Shown here: in pieces, positions 1 through 7,141 of the stretch
Position numbering within the stretch: the stretch's first letter is position 1
Layout of the letters: every line of letters begins with the position of its first letter
Assembly: GCA_031270615.1 (NCBI GenBank)
Contig: JAISXE010000306.1
Span: forward strand, 1-8,689
Source of the DNA: Spirochaetia bacterium
GTDB taxonomy: Bacteria; Spirochaetota; Spirochaetia; DTKZ01
Length of the DNA: 8,689 bases
Direction of reading: 5' to 3'
Translations under genes and position numbers: made by a program
Notes under the pieces: model-generated
The model's input: only the letters and a program-made list of their open reading frames with translations
Databases searched by the model: none
What the model was told of the DNA's origin: nothing

Positions 1-19
1 ACGCGTGCCGGATGGGGTC

Positions 20-111
20 AAAATGTTGCGCCCTTGTCACCAAAAGACGCTTGCAAACCAAACGCCTCCCGCAACGCAGAACATGCTTGCAGCCCCAGAG
101 CGCAACATTTT
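20..111. repeat. Spaced 12-nt perfect inverted repeat
   Basis: AAAATGTTGCGC at 20-31 is the exact reverse complement of GCGCAACATTTT at 100-111. The two arms are separated by 68 nt. They could be the ends of a small element or the base of a long RNA stem. I see no direct repeat beside the arms that would prove insertion. Confidence 0.5.
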
Positions 112-114
112 GGC

Positions 115-137
115 GGGAACCGCCAAAGGCGGTTCCC
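115..137. repeat. Perfect hairpin, 10-bp stem, AAA loop
   Basis: GGGAACCGCC (115-124), loop AAA, GGCGGTTCCC (128-137). The stem is perfect and has no adjoining T-run, so it is not a standard intrinsic terminator. It belongs to the set of tight 3-4-nt-loop palindromes found in both gene-free stretches. Confidence 0.75.
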
Positions 138-169
138 CTGCGTGCAACCCTGCGCCAGGGGGCTGGTCA

Positions 170-190
170 CGATTTTGCAAAGCAAAATCG
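170..190. repeat. Perfect hairpin, 9-bp stem, AAA loop
   Basis: CGATTTTGC (170-178), loop AAA, GCAAAATCG (182-190). On either strand the T-run is in the 5' arm, so it would not work as a terminator. It lies 19 nt before module A. Confidence 0.75.
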
Positions 191-209
191 TTGCTCGCCC
201 ATGCAACCT

Positions 210-290
210 GGCTGGTCGCAATTTTCTTTGAGGCCGTACAAGCAGGCCGTGGGCGAAGCCCCGTGTTGGTAGCGCAGAACGGTCTGCCGC
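210..290 (+). repeat. Repeat module A, copy 1
   Basis: This 81-nt segment starts at GGCTGGTCGC and ends at GGTCTGCCGC. It matches the reverse complement of 7241-7321 with five mismatches and no gaps by hand alignment, about 94% identity. It contains a small GGGC-GAA-GCCC hairpin at 251-261. No open frame is shared convincingly between the copies, so it looks like a non-coding dispersed repeat. Both copies lie outside the metabolic gene cluster, in opposite orientation, about 7 kb apart. Confidence 0.85.
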
Positions 291-300
291 CCCTGCGCCA

Positions 301-364
301 GGGATTGCAGCGGAAATCCTTTTTTGCGGCCCCGCCGCAAAAAAGATTGGAGCGGAAAGCCCGG
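301..364 (+). repeat. Repeat module B, copy 1, with its own palindrome
   Basis: The left flank 301-319 (GGGATTGCAGCGGAAATCC) and the right flank 346-364 (ATTGGAGCGGAAAGCCCGG) match the reverse complements of 7357-7375 (17 of 19) and 7320-7338 (18 of 19). Between them is a perfect 11-bp hairpin, TTTTTTGCGGC (320-330), loop CCC, GCCGCAAAAAA (334-344). In the other copy the middle is a different palindrome. Here module B follows module A; in the other copy, read in the same sense, B comes before A. Confidence 0.75.
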
Positions 365-388
365 TTTTTGGCGCGGGAGCGCCAAAAA
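365..388. repeat. Perfect hairpin, 10-bp stem, GGGA loop
   Basis: TTTTTGGCGC (365-374), loop GGGA, GCGCCAAAAA (379-388). It is the palindrome nearest to the 3' end of the HD-GYP gene, about 72 nt past its stop. The A-run follows the stem on both strands, so the U-tract that an intrinsic terminator needs is on the wrong side. It may still protect mRNA ends, but that is speculation. Confidence 0.7.
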
Positions 389-460
389 GGCGCCAAAATT
401 CCGAATCGGAGTAAAATTATAAATTCCCCGGCACGCATAAAAGTCGGGCATTGGGGTTTT

Positions 461-1525
461 TCAGGTATTGTGAATGGCTATTTCCCTGAATTGGTCATGG
501 ATTGCGGCAAGGGCGTCGGTAAGGACAGGATCGAACTGCGTGCCCCTGCCTTCGGTGATTATGCGTATCGCCTCCCCGTAGGAGAAGGCTTTTTTGTACA
601 CGCGCACGCAGACAAGGGCGTCGTACACGTCGGCCAGGGACGCAAGCCGCGCGGAAAGAGGGATTTCCGTGCCGCGCAGGCACCGGGGATAGCCTTTGCC
701 GTCCCAGCGCTCATGGTGGCCATAGCAGATGTCCTGGCAGTGTTTGAGGTAGATGGAGGAGTTGATGTCCCCAAGCTCGCCGATGATTTCCTTTCCCCGG
801 ATCGCGTGGGTTTTCATGATTTCATATTCATCGGGGTCCAGTTTGCCGGGCTTCAGGAGTATCCGGTCGGGGATCGCTATTTTGCCTACGTCGTGGAGGG
901 CCATTGCCTTTTCGATGGTGCCGGGGTGGAGGGCCTTGAGTTCCTCCGCGTAAAGGGAACCGGTGCCAATCAGGTGACGCACCAAAGCCCCGATATACAG
1001 CTGGGTCCTTTTTACATGGCTTCCCGATTCCAGGTCCCGGTGCTCGATGACGTTCGCGAGGCCCTGGAGGGCGTTGTCCAGGGTCATGGTCGCTTCGGCG
1101 GTTTTTTCGGCCACCATGACTTCAAGGCTGTCGCTGTAGTTTTTCAGCTCTATCTGGATTTTAACGCGCAGGTGGACGATTTCCGGCTGGAAGGGTTTGG
1201 GGATAAAATCTTTGGCGCCGGTCTGGAGGGCGACGACCTCCTCGTTGTTTGAGGAGGTAATGACGATTACGGGAATCTTGCTGTAATTGCCGTCCGCTTT
1301 CAGGATTTCCATAAGCTGGTAGCCGTTCATTTTGGGCATGACTATGTCGAGCAAGATGATTTTGGGAAGGACTTCGCTTTTTTTCAGGGTTTCGAGGGCC
1401 TCGACTCCGTCGCGGGCTGTTATCACGGTGTAATCGTCCTTGAGGATTTCCTCAAGGATCATCAGATTGGTTTCGATATCATCGACCGCAAGCACCAGCG
1501 GACGTTTGGCGGTAATCGGTACCAT
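461..1525 (-). CDS. REC-HD-GYP response regulator, predicted cyclic-di-GMP phosphodiesterase
   Basis: A cytoplasmic 354-residue two-domain signalling protein. Residues 8-125 form a receiver domain with acidic pair D15/D16, phospho-acceptor D60 (LLDIVMPKMNG), T90 and K110 before PF. A likely helical linker (about 126-150) leads to an HD-GYP domain (about 150-345) with E161/R163/D164, H170, R173, HDVGK at 211-215, HHERWDGKGYP at 270-280 and LADVYDAL at 297-304. All metal- and substrate-binding signatures are intact, so hydrolysis of cyclic-di-GMP controlled by phosphorylation is likely, as for other REC-HD-GYP proteins. The ATG is preceded by AGGAAG with a short spacer. It is the last gene of the cluster, 28 nt after the nucleotidyltransferase. 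No partner histidine kinase is in the window. Domain calls are firm; the link to the sugar genes is inferred from position only. Confidence 0.93.
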   Translation of the reverse strand: MVPITAKRPLVLAVDDIETNLMILEEILKDDYTVITARDGVEALETLKKSEVLPKIILLDIVMPKMNGYQLMEILKADGNYSKIPVIVITSSNNEEVVALQTGAKDFIPKPFQPEIVHLRVKIQIELKNYSDSLEVMVAEKTAEATMTLDNALQGLANVIEHRDLESGSHVKRTQLYIGALVRHLIGTGSLYAEELKALHPGTIEKAMALHDVGKIAIPDRILLKPGKLDPDEYEIMKTHAIRGKEIIGELGDINSSIYLKHCQDICYGHHERWDGKGYPRCLRGTEIPLSARLASLADVYDALVCVRVYKKAFSYGEAIRIITEGRGTQFDPVLTDALAAIHDQFREIAIHNT

Positions 1526-1553
1526 ACACTTCCTAAATCAACAAACTTAGCGT

Positions 1554-2315
1554 TTACGGAATATTATGAGATAAAAAACGATCTTTGTCAAAGGCTTTTC
1601 GGAGGGCCTCGTAGGTTTCAAGCGAGCCGATGTCATAGCGCCTGCCGCTGAAAAAGAAAGCGGACACGGGCTTGTTTTTGAGCAGCCAGGGGATGAAGTT
1701 TCCCGGAGCGTCCGCGTTGTGCCCTTCCTCCAGGTAGGCGTCAAAAAGCGGCAGGGTATCGCGCCGGTAGATGTAAAACGGGGGAACGGCGAGGCGGGTT
1801 TTTGGCTCTTTTGGCTTTTCCTCAAACGAAAGCACGTTCCATTCCCCGTCCACTTCTATGACGCCGGTACGCCGGAGCTGGCCCACGTCGTCCAGCTCGT
1901 GGGCGCTCAGGCAGTCGCGGCCTTTTAAGCGGAAAAACGCGGCAAAATCGGAAAGCGCGAAATCAAAAATATTGTCGCCCGCGAGCACCATGAGATCATC
2001 GTTTATCTTTCTTTCGTGGATGCCGTGGCGGATATCCGCCACGGCCCCGAGGCGGTTGTCGTTCTTTGTGCTGCCGTCATTCAAAACAAGCAGGGGGCGG
2101 GGGAAGGCTCTCCGCGCTGCCCAGTTTTTGAAACGCTCATGGAACTTCGCGTTCGAGACAACGAGGCATTCGTCGATTTCGGGGACCGCCTCCAGTTTGT
2201 CCAAAAGCCTGTCAATAATGGTCCGCCCCGCGATATCCAAAAGGGGTTTTGGGGTGTCGCGCGTCAGGGGGTACATGCGGGTCGCGTAGCCCGCGGCAAG
2301 GATAAGGGCCTTCAC
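1554..2315 (-). CDS. Sugar-1-phosphate nucleotidyltransferase (NTP-transferase family)
   Basis: A 253-residue protein with the nucleotidyltransferase fold and no C-terminal left-handed beta-helix or acyltransferase extension. The nucleotide-binding signature is [13 protein letters not shown] (6-18) followed by PKPLL (22-26). Other family marks are [11 protein letters not shown] (85-95), metal-site LAGDN (111-115, D114), EEKPKEPKT (165-173) and YDIGSLETY (227-235). The family couples an NTP and a sugar-1-phosphate to give an NDP-sugar and pyrophosphate. Which base and sugar it uses cannot be read from the sequence. The start is GTG at 2315, which overlaps the kinase stop as GTGA (4 nt), so translation is probably coupled. 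That supports the kinase product being its substrate; if the kinase makes a uronic acid 1-phosphate, the product would be an NDP-uronate. Confidence 0.9.
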   Translation of the reverse strand: MKALILAAGYATRMYPLTRDTPKPLLDIAGRTIIDRLLDKLEAVPEIDECLVVSNAKFHERFKNWAARRAFPRPLLVLNDGSTKNDNRLGAVADIRHGIHERKINDDLMVLAGDNIFDFALSDFAAFFRLKGRDCLSAHELDDVGQLRRTGVIEVDGEWNVLSFEEKPKEPKTRLAVPPFYIYRRDTLPLFDAYLEEGHNADAPGNFIPWLLKNKPVSAFFFSGRRYDIGSLETYEALRKAFDKDRFLSHNIP

Positions 2316-3505
2316 CTTTGCGGATCCGCGAGGATGCGCGCCCCGTCATCAAGGCCCGCGAAATGCACCTGGTAGACATCCTTGAACTCGGGGTGCTTTA
2401 CCGGATAAACATCGTGGATTCTGCGCCGGATTTCATCCCGGTATGCCGGGTCGCTCAGGCCGATGCAGCAGCCCCGGTAGCCCGCCCCGGAAAACCGCGC
2501 GCCGTACACCCCGGGAGCGTTTTTCAGGATATCGTAGATGGTTATAAGCTGGGGGGCGCCGCTTTCGTACTGGTGGATGGAGCTTTCCCCCGATTCAAAA
2601 ACAAGTTTCCCGAAACCGGCAAGGTCGCCCTGCTTCCAGCATTCGATCCCCGCGCGCACGCGCCTGTTCTCCGAGAAAAAGTGGTCCGCCCGGCGTCGGA
2701 AGCGCCCGGGAAGCCTCTCCCTGTGGGCGCGGTAGGCATCCTCGTCTATGTCGCGCAGGCGCACCTCCCGGAAAGGCATGACCCTGCCGGAAGAGGCTTC
2801 CTGCAATATCCATGCGGCGACTTTGCACTCGTCGACCCGGTTGTTGTAATCCGTGCTGATGAGGATTTTGTTGATGCCCGAATAGACCACCAGCACGTCA
2901 AAGGCGGAAAGGGCCGGATTCCTGGGAATAAGGCTGTAATCCTCCGTGCGGCAGTCCATAAAAAGAAGCTGGTCCTTCCTGCTGAGGATATTGGCGGCCT
3001 GGTCGAGTATGCCGTTATGAAGGCCGATAAACTCCCTTTCAACCCAGTGGCTGTAGCGGATAAGGTCCGTCTTTTCTATGGCAAGGCCGTTCACGTCCGC
3101 CAGCGCGAGAAGATACGCCGTTGTGACAGCCGCCGAGGAAGAAAGCCCGCCAATGGGAAGCCGCCCGCGTATGACCGCGTTTATGCCCCGCTTAAGTTTG
3201 AAAGAACGCCCAAGGGAAAGCACCGCGCCGCGCAGATAGGTTCCCCAGAACCCGGGAATCATCTCCGGCGCGTGCTCGATGGAAAAATATTCTTCGTCGG
3301 GGAAATCGAGGCTTTGAATCCGCACATAGCCCTGGTCGTTGGGCGAGTACATCATGTTGACGCTGGCGTCCAGGGCCATGCCCGTCACAAGCCCGTGCTG
3401 GTGGTCGACATGCGCCCCCAGGGGGCAGATACGCAAAGGAGACTTTACGATTTTTGCCCGCGCGTCTGCGAATTTCTCGCGGAAAAGTTTTTTTATGTCT
3501 TCCAT
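2312..3505 (-). CDS. GHMP sugar kinase, galacturonokinase/galactokinase-like
   Basis: A 397-residue GHMP-superfamily kinase, about galactokinase length. Motif 1 is [17 protein letters not shown] (22-38), motif 2 the ATP-binding [11 protein letters not shown] (116-126), and motif 3 [12 protein letters not shown] (335-346). NGILDQ at 164-169 supplies the probable catalytic base D168. Galactokinases have GEHTDY in motif 1; here it is GAHVDH. As I recall, the plant galacturonic acid-1-phosphate kinase has a very similar ICPLGAH-DHQ stretch. Loss of the Glu that contacts the sugar C6 hydroxyl would suit a C6 carboxylate, so a uronic acid such as galacturonate is the best-guess substrate, with the anomeric phosphate as product. 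The ATG lies 5 nt after the GRE stop, with no Shine-Dalgarno sequence in the gap, which suggests coupled translation. Family is firm; the exact sugar is moderate to low confidence. Confidence 0.88.
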   Translation of the reverse strand: MEDIKKLFREKFADARAKIVKSPLRICPLGAHVDHQHGLVTGMALDASVNMMYSPNDQGYVRIQSLDFPDEEYFSIEHAPEMIPGFWGTYLRGAVLSLGRSFKLKRGINAVIRGRLPIGGLSSSAAVTTAYLLALADVNGLAIEKTDLIRYSHWVEREFIGLHNGILDQAANILSRKDQLLFMDCRTEDYSLIPRNPALSAFDVLVVYSGINKILISTDYNNRVDECKVAAWILQEASSGRVMPFREVRLRDIDEDAYRAHRERLPGRFRRRADHFFSENRRVRAGIECWKQGDLAGFGKLVFESGESSIHQYESGAPQLITIYDILKNAPGVYGARFSGAGYRGCCIGLSDPAYRDEIRRRIHDVYPVKHPEFKDVYQVHFAGLDDGARILADPQR

Positions 3506-3510
3506 AGGGG

Positions 3511-5937
3511 CTACAGCGTATGCTCCGTGCGTTCGATGATCTGGTCCTGCAAACTTTTGTCCAGGGATGCAAAGTAGGCGCTGTATCCCGCCACCTTGAC
3601 AATCAGGTCCTGGTTTTCCTCCGGTTTTGCCTGCGCCTCGCGCAGGGCGTCGGCGGAAATAATATTGAACTGCACCTGGTTCCCCCCCAAGTCAACAAGA
3701 TAGGTCTGAATCATGTCGGCGAAGCGCCGCCCCCTCAGTATGTCAAAGTCCCCGTATGTGCCGGTAAGCGCGCTGGGGTGGAAGCGCAAATTCAGGATGT
3801 TCCCGTTTACGAACCTGGGGTGATCCACCTTGGACACGCTTTTGAGCGTGGATGTGGGCCCGTTCAGGTCCGTGCCCGCGTGGGGGGAAATATTGTCGGA
3901 AAGCGCCTCGCCCCTGATCCGCCCGTCGGGAGTCGCTCCTGTGGTTTCGCCCTCCGGCACATTGGCCGTAAGCCCCTGGAGGGAAATGCCGAATTTACCG
4001 CCCCGGTAGGGGGTGTATTTTTCCGTTTCATCGGCAAAGATATTGGAAACCAGAACGGCGTATTTGTCCACCTCGTCGATGTCGTTGCCGTATTTGGGGA
4101 TTTTCCGCACTTTGTCTTTCAGCACCCTCCCCTGCTCCGTTTGCCAGTTCTGATCCAGGATTTCCACAAACTGCCGCAGGCTTATTTCCCCGCTTTGGAA
4201 GACAAGCCGGTCCATGGCGTACAGGGCGTTGGAAACGTCCCCCGTGCCGTGCCCCTGAAGTATCGTGTGGGAATACGCGGCGTTGGGGCCGCCGCCTTCG
4301 GACGCGCATTTGCCCAGGCCGATTCTGTAGGCCATAACGCCCGAGGTGAAGGGCGTCGGATTCAGCTCCGCGTCCACCCAGGAGGTGATGCCCGTGAGCT
4401 GCACCACGAGGCCAACGTAAAAGGCAAGCTCCCTGCGGAACTCCTCGATAATGTCGCCGATGGAGGCGTACTCTTCAAGCGCCCTGCCTTTGCGTATTTG
4501 CAGCCCGGTTCTGGGATTCCTGCCCTCGTGCAGAATAACCTCCAGGAGTTTGACAAAATTGAAATAGCAGTCCCCGCCGGTAAAGGAGAGGCTTTTCCCC
4601 GGAATTACCGCCTCGGAACAGCCGCCGATCCCGTATTCCCGCGCGTCTTCCACGGATATCCCCATGCGCGTCAGGGCCGCGATGATTGTCTCGTCGGAAA
4701 AGAAAGCGGGAAGGCCGCCGCCGTGTTCCAGAAGGACCTTGCTGGCGTGGACCAGAAGGTCCTGCGACGTTGATGGCGCCACCCGGACAACGGGCGTGGG
4801 CTGCGGCAGGCGGGTGTCCGCCAGCGCGGTTAAGAACAGCTCCGTAAGGCGGTTGGCGGCGTCTTTGCCGTCGCGGGTCTGCCCGCCCAGGGTAACGGTC
4901 ATAAACATCGGCGCGCCGCTTTTGTTCCGCGTTTCCGGCCAGGGCCGCACCTTGTTGAACTTGCTTATCTTGACATACATGCAGTCGATGAATTCCAGCG
5001 CCAGATCATCCGTCAGGATGCCTGCTTCCCGGTCTTTTTGGTAAAAGGGATGCAGGTACTGGTCGATGCGGCCCAGGGAAACCGAATGCCCGTTACTTTC
5101 GATATGGAGGAGCAGGTGGATAAAATACGCCAGTTGGATTGCCTCGTGGAAACTGAGCGGGGGGCGTTCGGCGAGATTCGCGCATGCTTTCGCCGCCGCT
5201 TCCATGCCCGCGCGGTTCTCCGGCCGCGCCGCCCGCGAGGCGAGTTTTTCCGCTTCCGCGGCAAAACGCCGGAACCAGTCCGCCACTGCCTGAAAACTGA
5301 TGAGAACCGCGTCGAGAAAAATCTTTTTCTTGAAGGCCTCGGTATCGTACTGGTAATCCAGTTTTTCAAGGGCTGCTTTTGCCTCGGCGATGACGCCGGG
5401 TATCCCCCTGTCCATCAGCCGGAAATAGTCGGGTATGACATGGCCGTCGCCGGCCGATTTCCGCACGCCGTTGTAAAGAATGTCGTTTAGGCGGAAGGGG
5501 CCTTCTTCCCACGCGGGCAAAACCTCTTGGGGAAGAACCCTGCGCGTCACGCTGACGACCCTGTCCTCATGGGTCTGGCCCCGCCAAAAAGGGGCGATTT
5601 CCCTGATGGTGTTTTTCGTTTCTTCGGAAACATCAAAATAGTCATAGGGCCGCTTCGCGAACTCGTCCATTTCGCGCACCAGGAATTCAATGCTGAACTC
5701 AGGGAAAAGGGGCGCCCCGTTTATGCCGCTCGCGTGGTTGCCCACGATAAGCTCCTCCTCGTCAATAACCACCGGCATTTTCGCCAGAATATCGCGCAGC
5801 GCCAGGGCCCGCCGCATGACGGGAGGTTCTCCCGCGGAGGCCCTGTAGGATTCGGTAATAATCTTTCCGCGCGCCCCGCACACAAAAGGCCGGGCCGCCA
5901 CTGTCCTGTCCCTGAGTCTTTTTACACGCTCCGTCAT
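3511..5937 (-). CDS. Glycyl radical enzyme of the PFL/diol-dehydratase family, substrate unassigned
   Basis: An 808-residue cytoplasmic enzyme with the PFL-type N-terminal barrel (ELIVG at 62-66, REMDEFAKRPYDYF near 88-101) and a C-terminal glycyl-radical domain. The thiyl site is YGIGGCSEAV, with C440 and, two residues on, E442; the Cys-x-Glu arrangement is that of GRE dehydratases and lyases rather than the Cys-Cys of pyruvate formate-lyase. The radical loop is LIVKVAGYSA, with G784 as radical carrier and K781 where the usual motif has Arg. Most characterised relatives have GCVE, so GCSE suggests a less-studied subgroup; I cannot name its reaction. The start at 5937 is chosen because AAAGGAGGG precedes it by about 5 nt. 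The frame stays open to 6054, but the extra 39 residues come from the repeat element. The activase gene lies just upstream and the sugar kinase 5 nt downstream. Confidence 0.93.
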   Translation of the reverse strand: MTERVKRLRDRTVAARPFVCGARGKIITESYRASAGEPPVMRRALALRDILAKMPVVIDEEELIVGNHASGINGAPLFPEFSIEFLVREMDEFAKRPYDYFDVSEETKNTIREIAPFWRGQTHEDRVVSVTRRVLPQEVLPAWEEGPFRLNDILYNGVRKSAGDGHVIPDYFRLMDRGIPGVIAEAKAALEKLDYQYDTEAFKKKIFLDAVLISFQAVADWFRRFAAEAEKLASRAARPENRAGMEAAAKACANLAERPPLSFHEAIQLAYFIHLLLHIESNGHSVSLGRIDQYLHPFYQKDREAGILTDDLALEFIDCMYVKISKFNKVRPWPETRNKSGAPMFMTVTLGGQTRDGKDAANRLTELFLTALADTRLPQPTPVVRVAPSTSQDLLVHASKVLLEHGGGLPAFFSDETIIAALTRMGISVEDAREYGIGGCSEAVIPGKSLSFTGGDCYFNFVKLLEVILHEGRNPRTGLQIRKGRALEEYASIGDIIEEFRRELAFYVGLVVQLTGITSWVDAELNPTPFTSGVMAYRIGLGKCASEGGGPNAAYSHTILQGHGTGDVSNALYAMDRLVFQSGEISLRQFVEILDQNWQTEQGRVLKDKVRKIPKYGNDIDEVDKYAVLVSNIFADETEKYTPYRGGKFGISLQGLTANVPEGETTGATPDGRIRGEALSDNISPHAGTDLNGPTSTLKSVSKVDHPRFVNGNILNLRFHPSALTGTYGDFDILRGRRFADMIQTYLVDLGGNQVQFNIISADALREAQAKPEENQDLIVKVAGYSAYFASLDKSLQDQIIERTEHTL

Positions 5938-5940
5938 ATC

Positions 5941-5950
5941 ATCCCTCCTT
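5941..5950 (-). promoter_or_regulatory. Strong ribosome binding site that fixes the GRE start
   Basis: Read on the minus strand this is AAAGGAGGGA, ending a few bases before the ATG at 5937. It excludes the longer open frame that begins at 6054 inside the inserted element. The element stops about ten bases upstream of this site, so insertion left the ribosome site intact. Confidence 0.8.
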
Positions 5951-5960
5951 TGAAACAAAT

Positions 5961-6115
5961 GAGCCTCTTCCAAAACCCTGTTTAGGGGGGGAAGCCTCCC
6001 CCCACGCTCCAGCCCTGCGGTCTTCCGCTGCCCCCCTCTACGGGGGTTTGCCACCCCCGTAACGCCCCCGGATCACCGCAAGGAGGAAATCCCCTGGGGT
6101 TTTTGGAACAGGCTC
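5961..6115. mobile_element. MITE-like 155-bp element between activase and GRE genes
   Basis: The ends are imperfect terminal inverted repeats: GAGCCTCTTCCAAAACCCTG (5961-5980), and GAGCCTGTTCCAAAAACCCC as read inward from the other end (6115-6096). The outer 15 bases match at 14 positions. AAAT occurs directly outside both ends (5957-5960 and 6116-6119), as expected for a 4-bp target duplication. The inside is GC-rich and structured, with an 8-bp hairpin ACGGGGGT (6040-6047) / ACCCCCGT (6053-6060) and G-run/C-run pairing near 5985-6003. It encodes no transposase, so it would be non-autonomous. In the transcript the paired ends could form a long stem between activase and GRE messages. Confidence 0.7.
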
Positions 6116-6122
6116 AAATACT

Positions 6123-7085
6123 TTATGAATGTACTACCCGCACCCCTTTCCGCCGGAAAACCTCCTCAAGCGCCTCCACGGATTCTTTTCCCGGCGCGGC
6201 CATGCCGCAACCAGCCAGGGGATACTCCCGATCCAGATTGCCGAACTTTCCCCTGCCGAACTCATGGTAGGGCAATACCTCCAGGGGCAGGCCCTGGGGC
6301 AGGCCCGTGATGAATTCCGCCACCGCGCTTATGTTTTCCCCATCGTCGTTGACGCCGGGAATCATCGGAAAGCGGAGCAGCATGGTTCCGGCAGGCCTTT
6401 GCGCGGCGGCGCGCCGGATATTGTCCAAGATAAGGCCGTTGTCGACTCCCGCGGCTTCCCGGTGCCGGGAACTGTCCGCCAGTTTTATGTCCACAAGTAA
6501 ATGATCCACAAATTGAGTAATTTTGTCAACTATCCCAGGGGGCGCGAAGAACGAGGTTTCCATCGCGGTATCAAGCCCGTGGTCTTTTTTTGCCCGCTCA
6601 AGCAGGGCACGGGCAAAACCAGGACTGGCAAGGGGTTCGCCGCCGCCCAGCGTCAGGCCGCCGCCGGAGCGCCTGTAGAACGCCGCGTCCTTTGCCACAT
6701 CGTCCAGGACTTCCCGTGCGCTCATGGATTTTCCGAAAACCTTTAAGGCGTCGGCGGGGCACGCCGCGGCGCATTCCCCGCAGCAGTCACACGAAGCCCT
6801 TTGGATGACCACCCGATCTTTTGTGTCCGCCAGGCCCAGGGCGCCCCGGGGGCACAGGCCGACACAGCGCCCGCACTTCCTGCACATGCTTTTGTTATAC
6901 GACAGCACCGGGAAGAAATCCATGCCTTCCGGGTTGGAACACCATTTGCAGCGCAGCGGGCAGCCTTTCAGAAACACAATCGTGCGGATGCCCGGCCCGT
7001 CGTGGATGGAGTAGCGTTGGATGTTGAAGACAAGACCTCGTTCCGCCTGCCCGGATTGGGCAGTTTCCCTTGCTGGGCGCTCCAA
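6123..7085 (-). CDS. Glycyl radical enzyme activase (radical SAM, with two extra 4Fe-4S motifs)
   Basis: A 320-residue radical-SAM protein expected to place the radical on G784 of the neighbouring enzyme using S-adenosylmethionine. The SAM-cluster motif is CPLRCKWC (C42, C46, C49), after the typical YSIHDGPGIRT (25-35). A ferredoxin-like insert carries two Cys4 motifs, C68/C71/C74/C78 and C99/C102/C105/C109, each ending in CP; C101 is an additional cysteine. SAM-binding GGGEP is at 147-151, and LLVDIKLAD and LLRFPMIPGVNDD are also family signatures. The double insert is typical of activases of non-PFL GREs. The start is TTG at 7085, supported by GGAGGG five bases upstream; no ATG or GTG fits as well. 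It is the first gene of the cluster, separated from its partner by the MITE-like insertion. Confidence 0.95.
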   Translation of the reverse strand: MERPARETAQSGQAERGLVFNIQRYSIHDGPGIRTIVFLKGCPLRCKWCSNPEGMDFFPVLSYNKSMCRKCGRCVGLCPRGALGLADTKDRVVIQRASCDCCGECAAACPADALKVFGKSMSAREVLDDVAKDAAFYRRSGGGLTLGGGEPLASPGFARALLERAKKDHGLDTAMETSFFAPPGIVDKITQFVDHLLVDIKLADSSRHREAAGVDNGLILDNIRRAAAQRPAGTMLLRFPMIPGVNDDGENISAVAEFITGLPQGLPLEVLPYHEFGRGKFGNLDREYPLAGCGMAAPGKESVEALEEVFRRKGVRVVHS

Positions 7086-7090
7086 TTTTT

Positions 7091-7096
7091 CCCTCC
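7091..7096 (-). promoter_or_regulatory. Ribosome binding site deciding the TTG start of the activase
   Basis: GGAGGG on the minus strand is followed by five A residues and then TTG at 7085-7083. The ideal spacing is the main reason to accept the non-ATG start. Confidence 0.75.
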
Positions 7097-7141
7097 AGAC
7101 ATGAGGCTACCATAAAAAGCGCGACCGGGGGAAGCACCACT

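Larger units (their letters stand above)
1..460. other. Gene-free, palindrome-rich repeat region
   Basis: I see no convincing gene in these 460 bases, which lie beyond the 3' end of the HD-GYP gene. Short open frames exist on both strands, but they have no ribosome site, overlap one another and encode low-complexity Arg/Pro/Cys/Ala-rich peptides. The stretch is built from perfect hairpins (115-137, 170-190, 320-344, 365-388), a spaced 12-nt inverted repeat (20-31 with 100-111) and two modules that recur inverted around 7241-7375. A short phrase, TGCAACC followed by GGCTGGTC and an ATTTT run, appears twice (about 143-175 and 202-224), which suggests local duplication. The region looks like an accumulation site for small palindromic elements. 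What precedes position 1 is unknown. Confidence 0.7.

Noticed and set aside
365..388. Intrinsic terminator for the minus-strand cluster
   Set aside because: The stem is good, but on both strands the T-run is in the 5' arm and A residues follow the stem. No other convincing terminator was found between 460 and 1.
37..451. Small minus-strand frames of 133 and 94 codons after the HD-GYP gene
   Set aside because: They overlap each other in different frames, pass through several perfect hairpins and have no ribosome site or recognisable domain.
1..460. CRISPR array or tRNA/rRNA gene in the repeat-rich end
   Set aside because: The repeats are not regularly spaced direct repeats, and no cloverleaf or rRNA segment can be recognised.
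5..1252. Long plus-strand open frame of 415 codons
   Set aside because: It runs antisense to the HD-GYP gene and through repeat DNA; no family signature is seen. It is a GC-rich mirror frame.
2318..4773. Two plus-strand open frames of more than 400 codons (2318-3577 and 3520-4773)
   Set aside because: They lie antisense to the kinase and GRE genes, which have full sets of catalytic motifs. Codon bias of the real genes explains the open antisense frames.
5938..6054. 39-residue N-terminal extension of the GRE reading frame
   Set aside because: It is encoded by the MITE-like element, has low-complexity Arg/Gly content and lies upstream of a strong ribosome site matched to the start at 5937.
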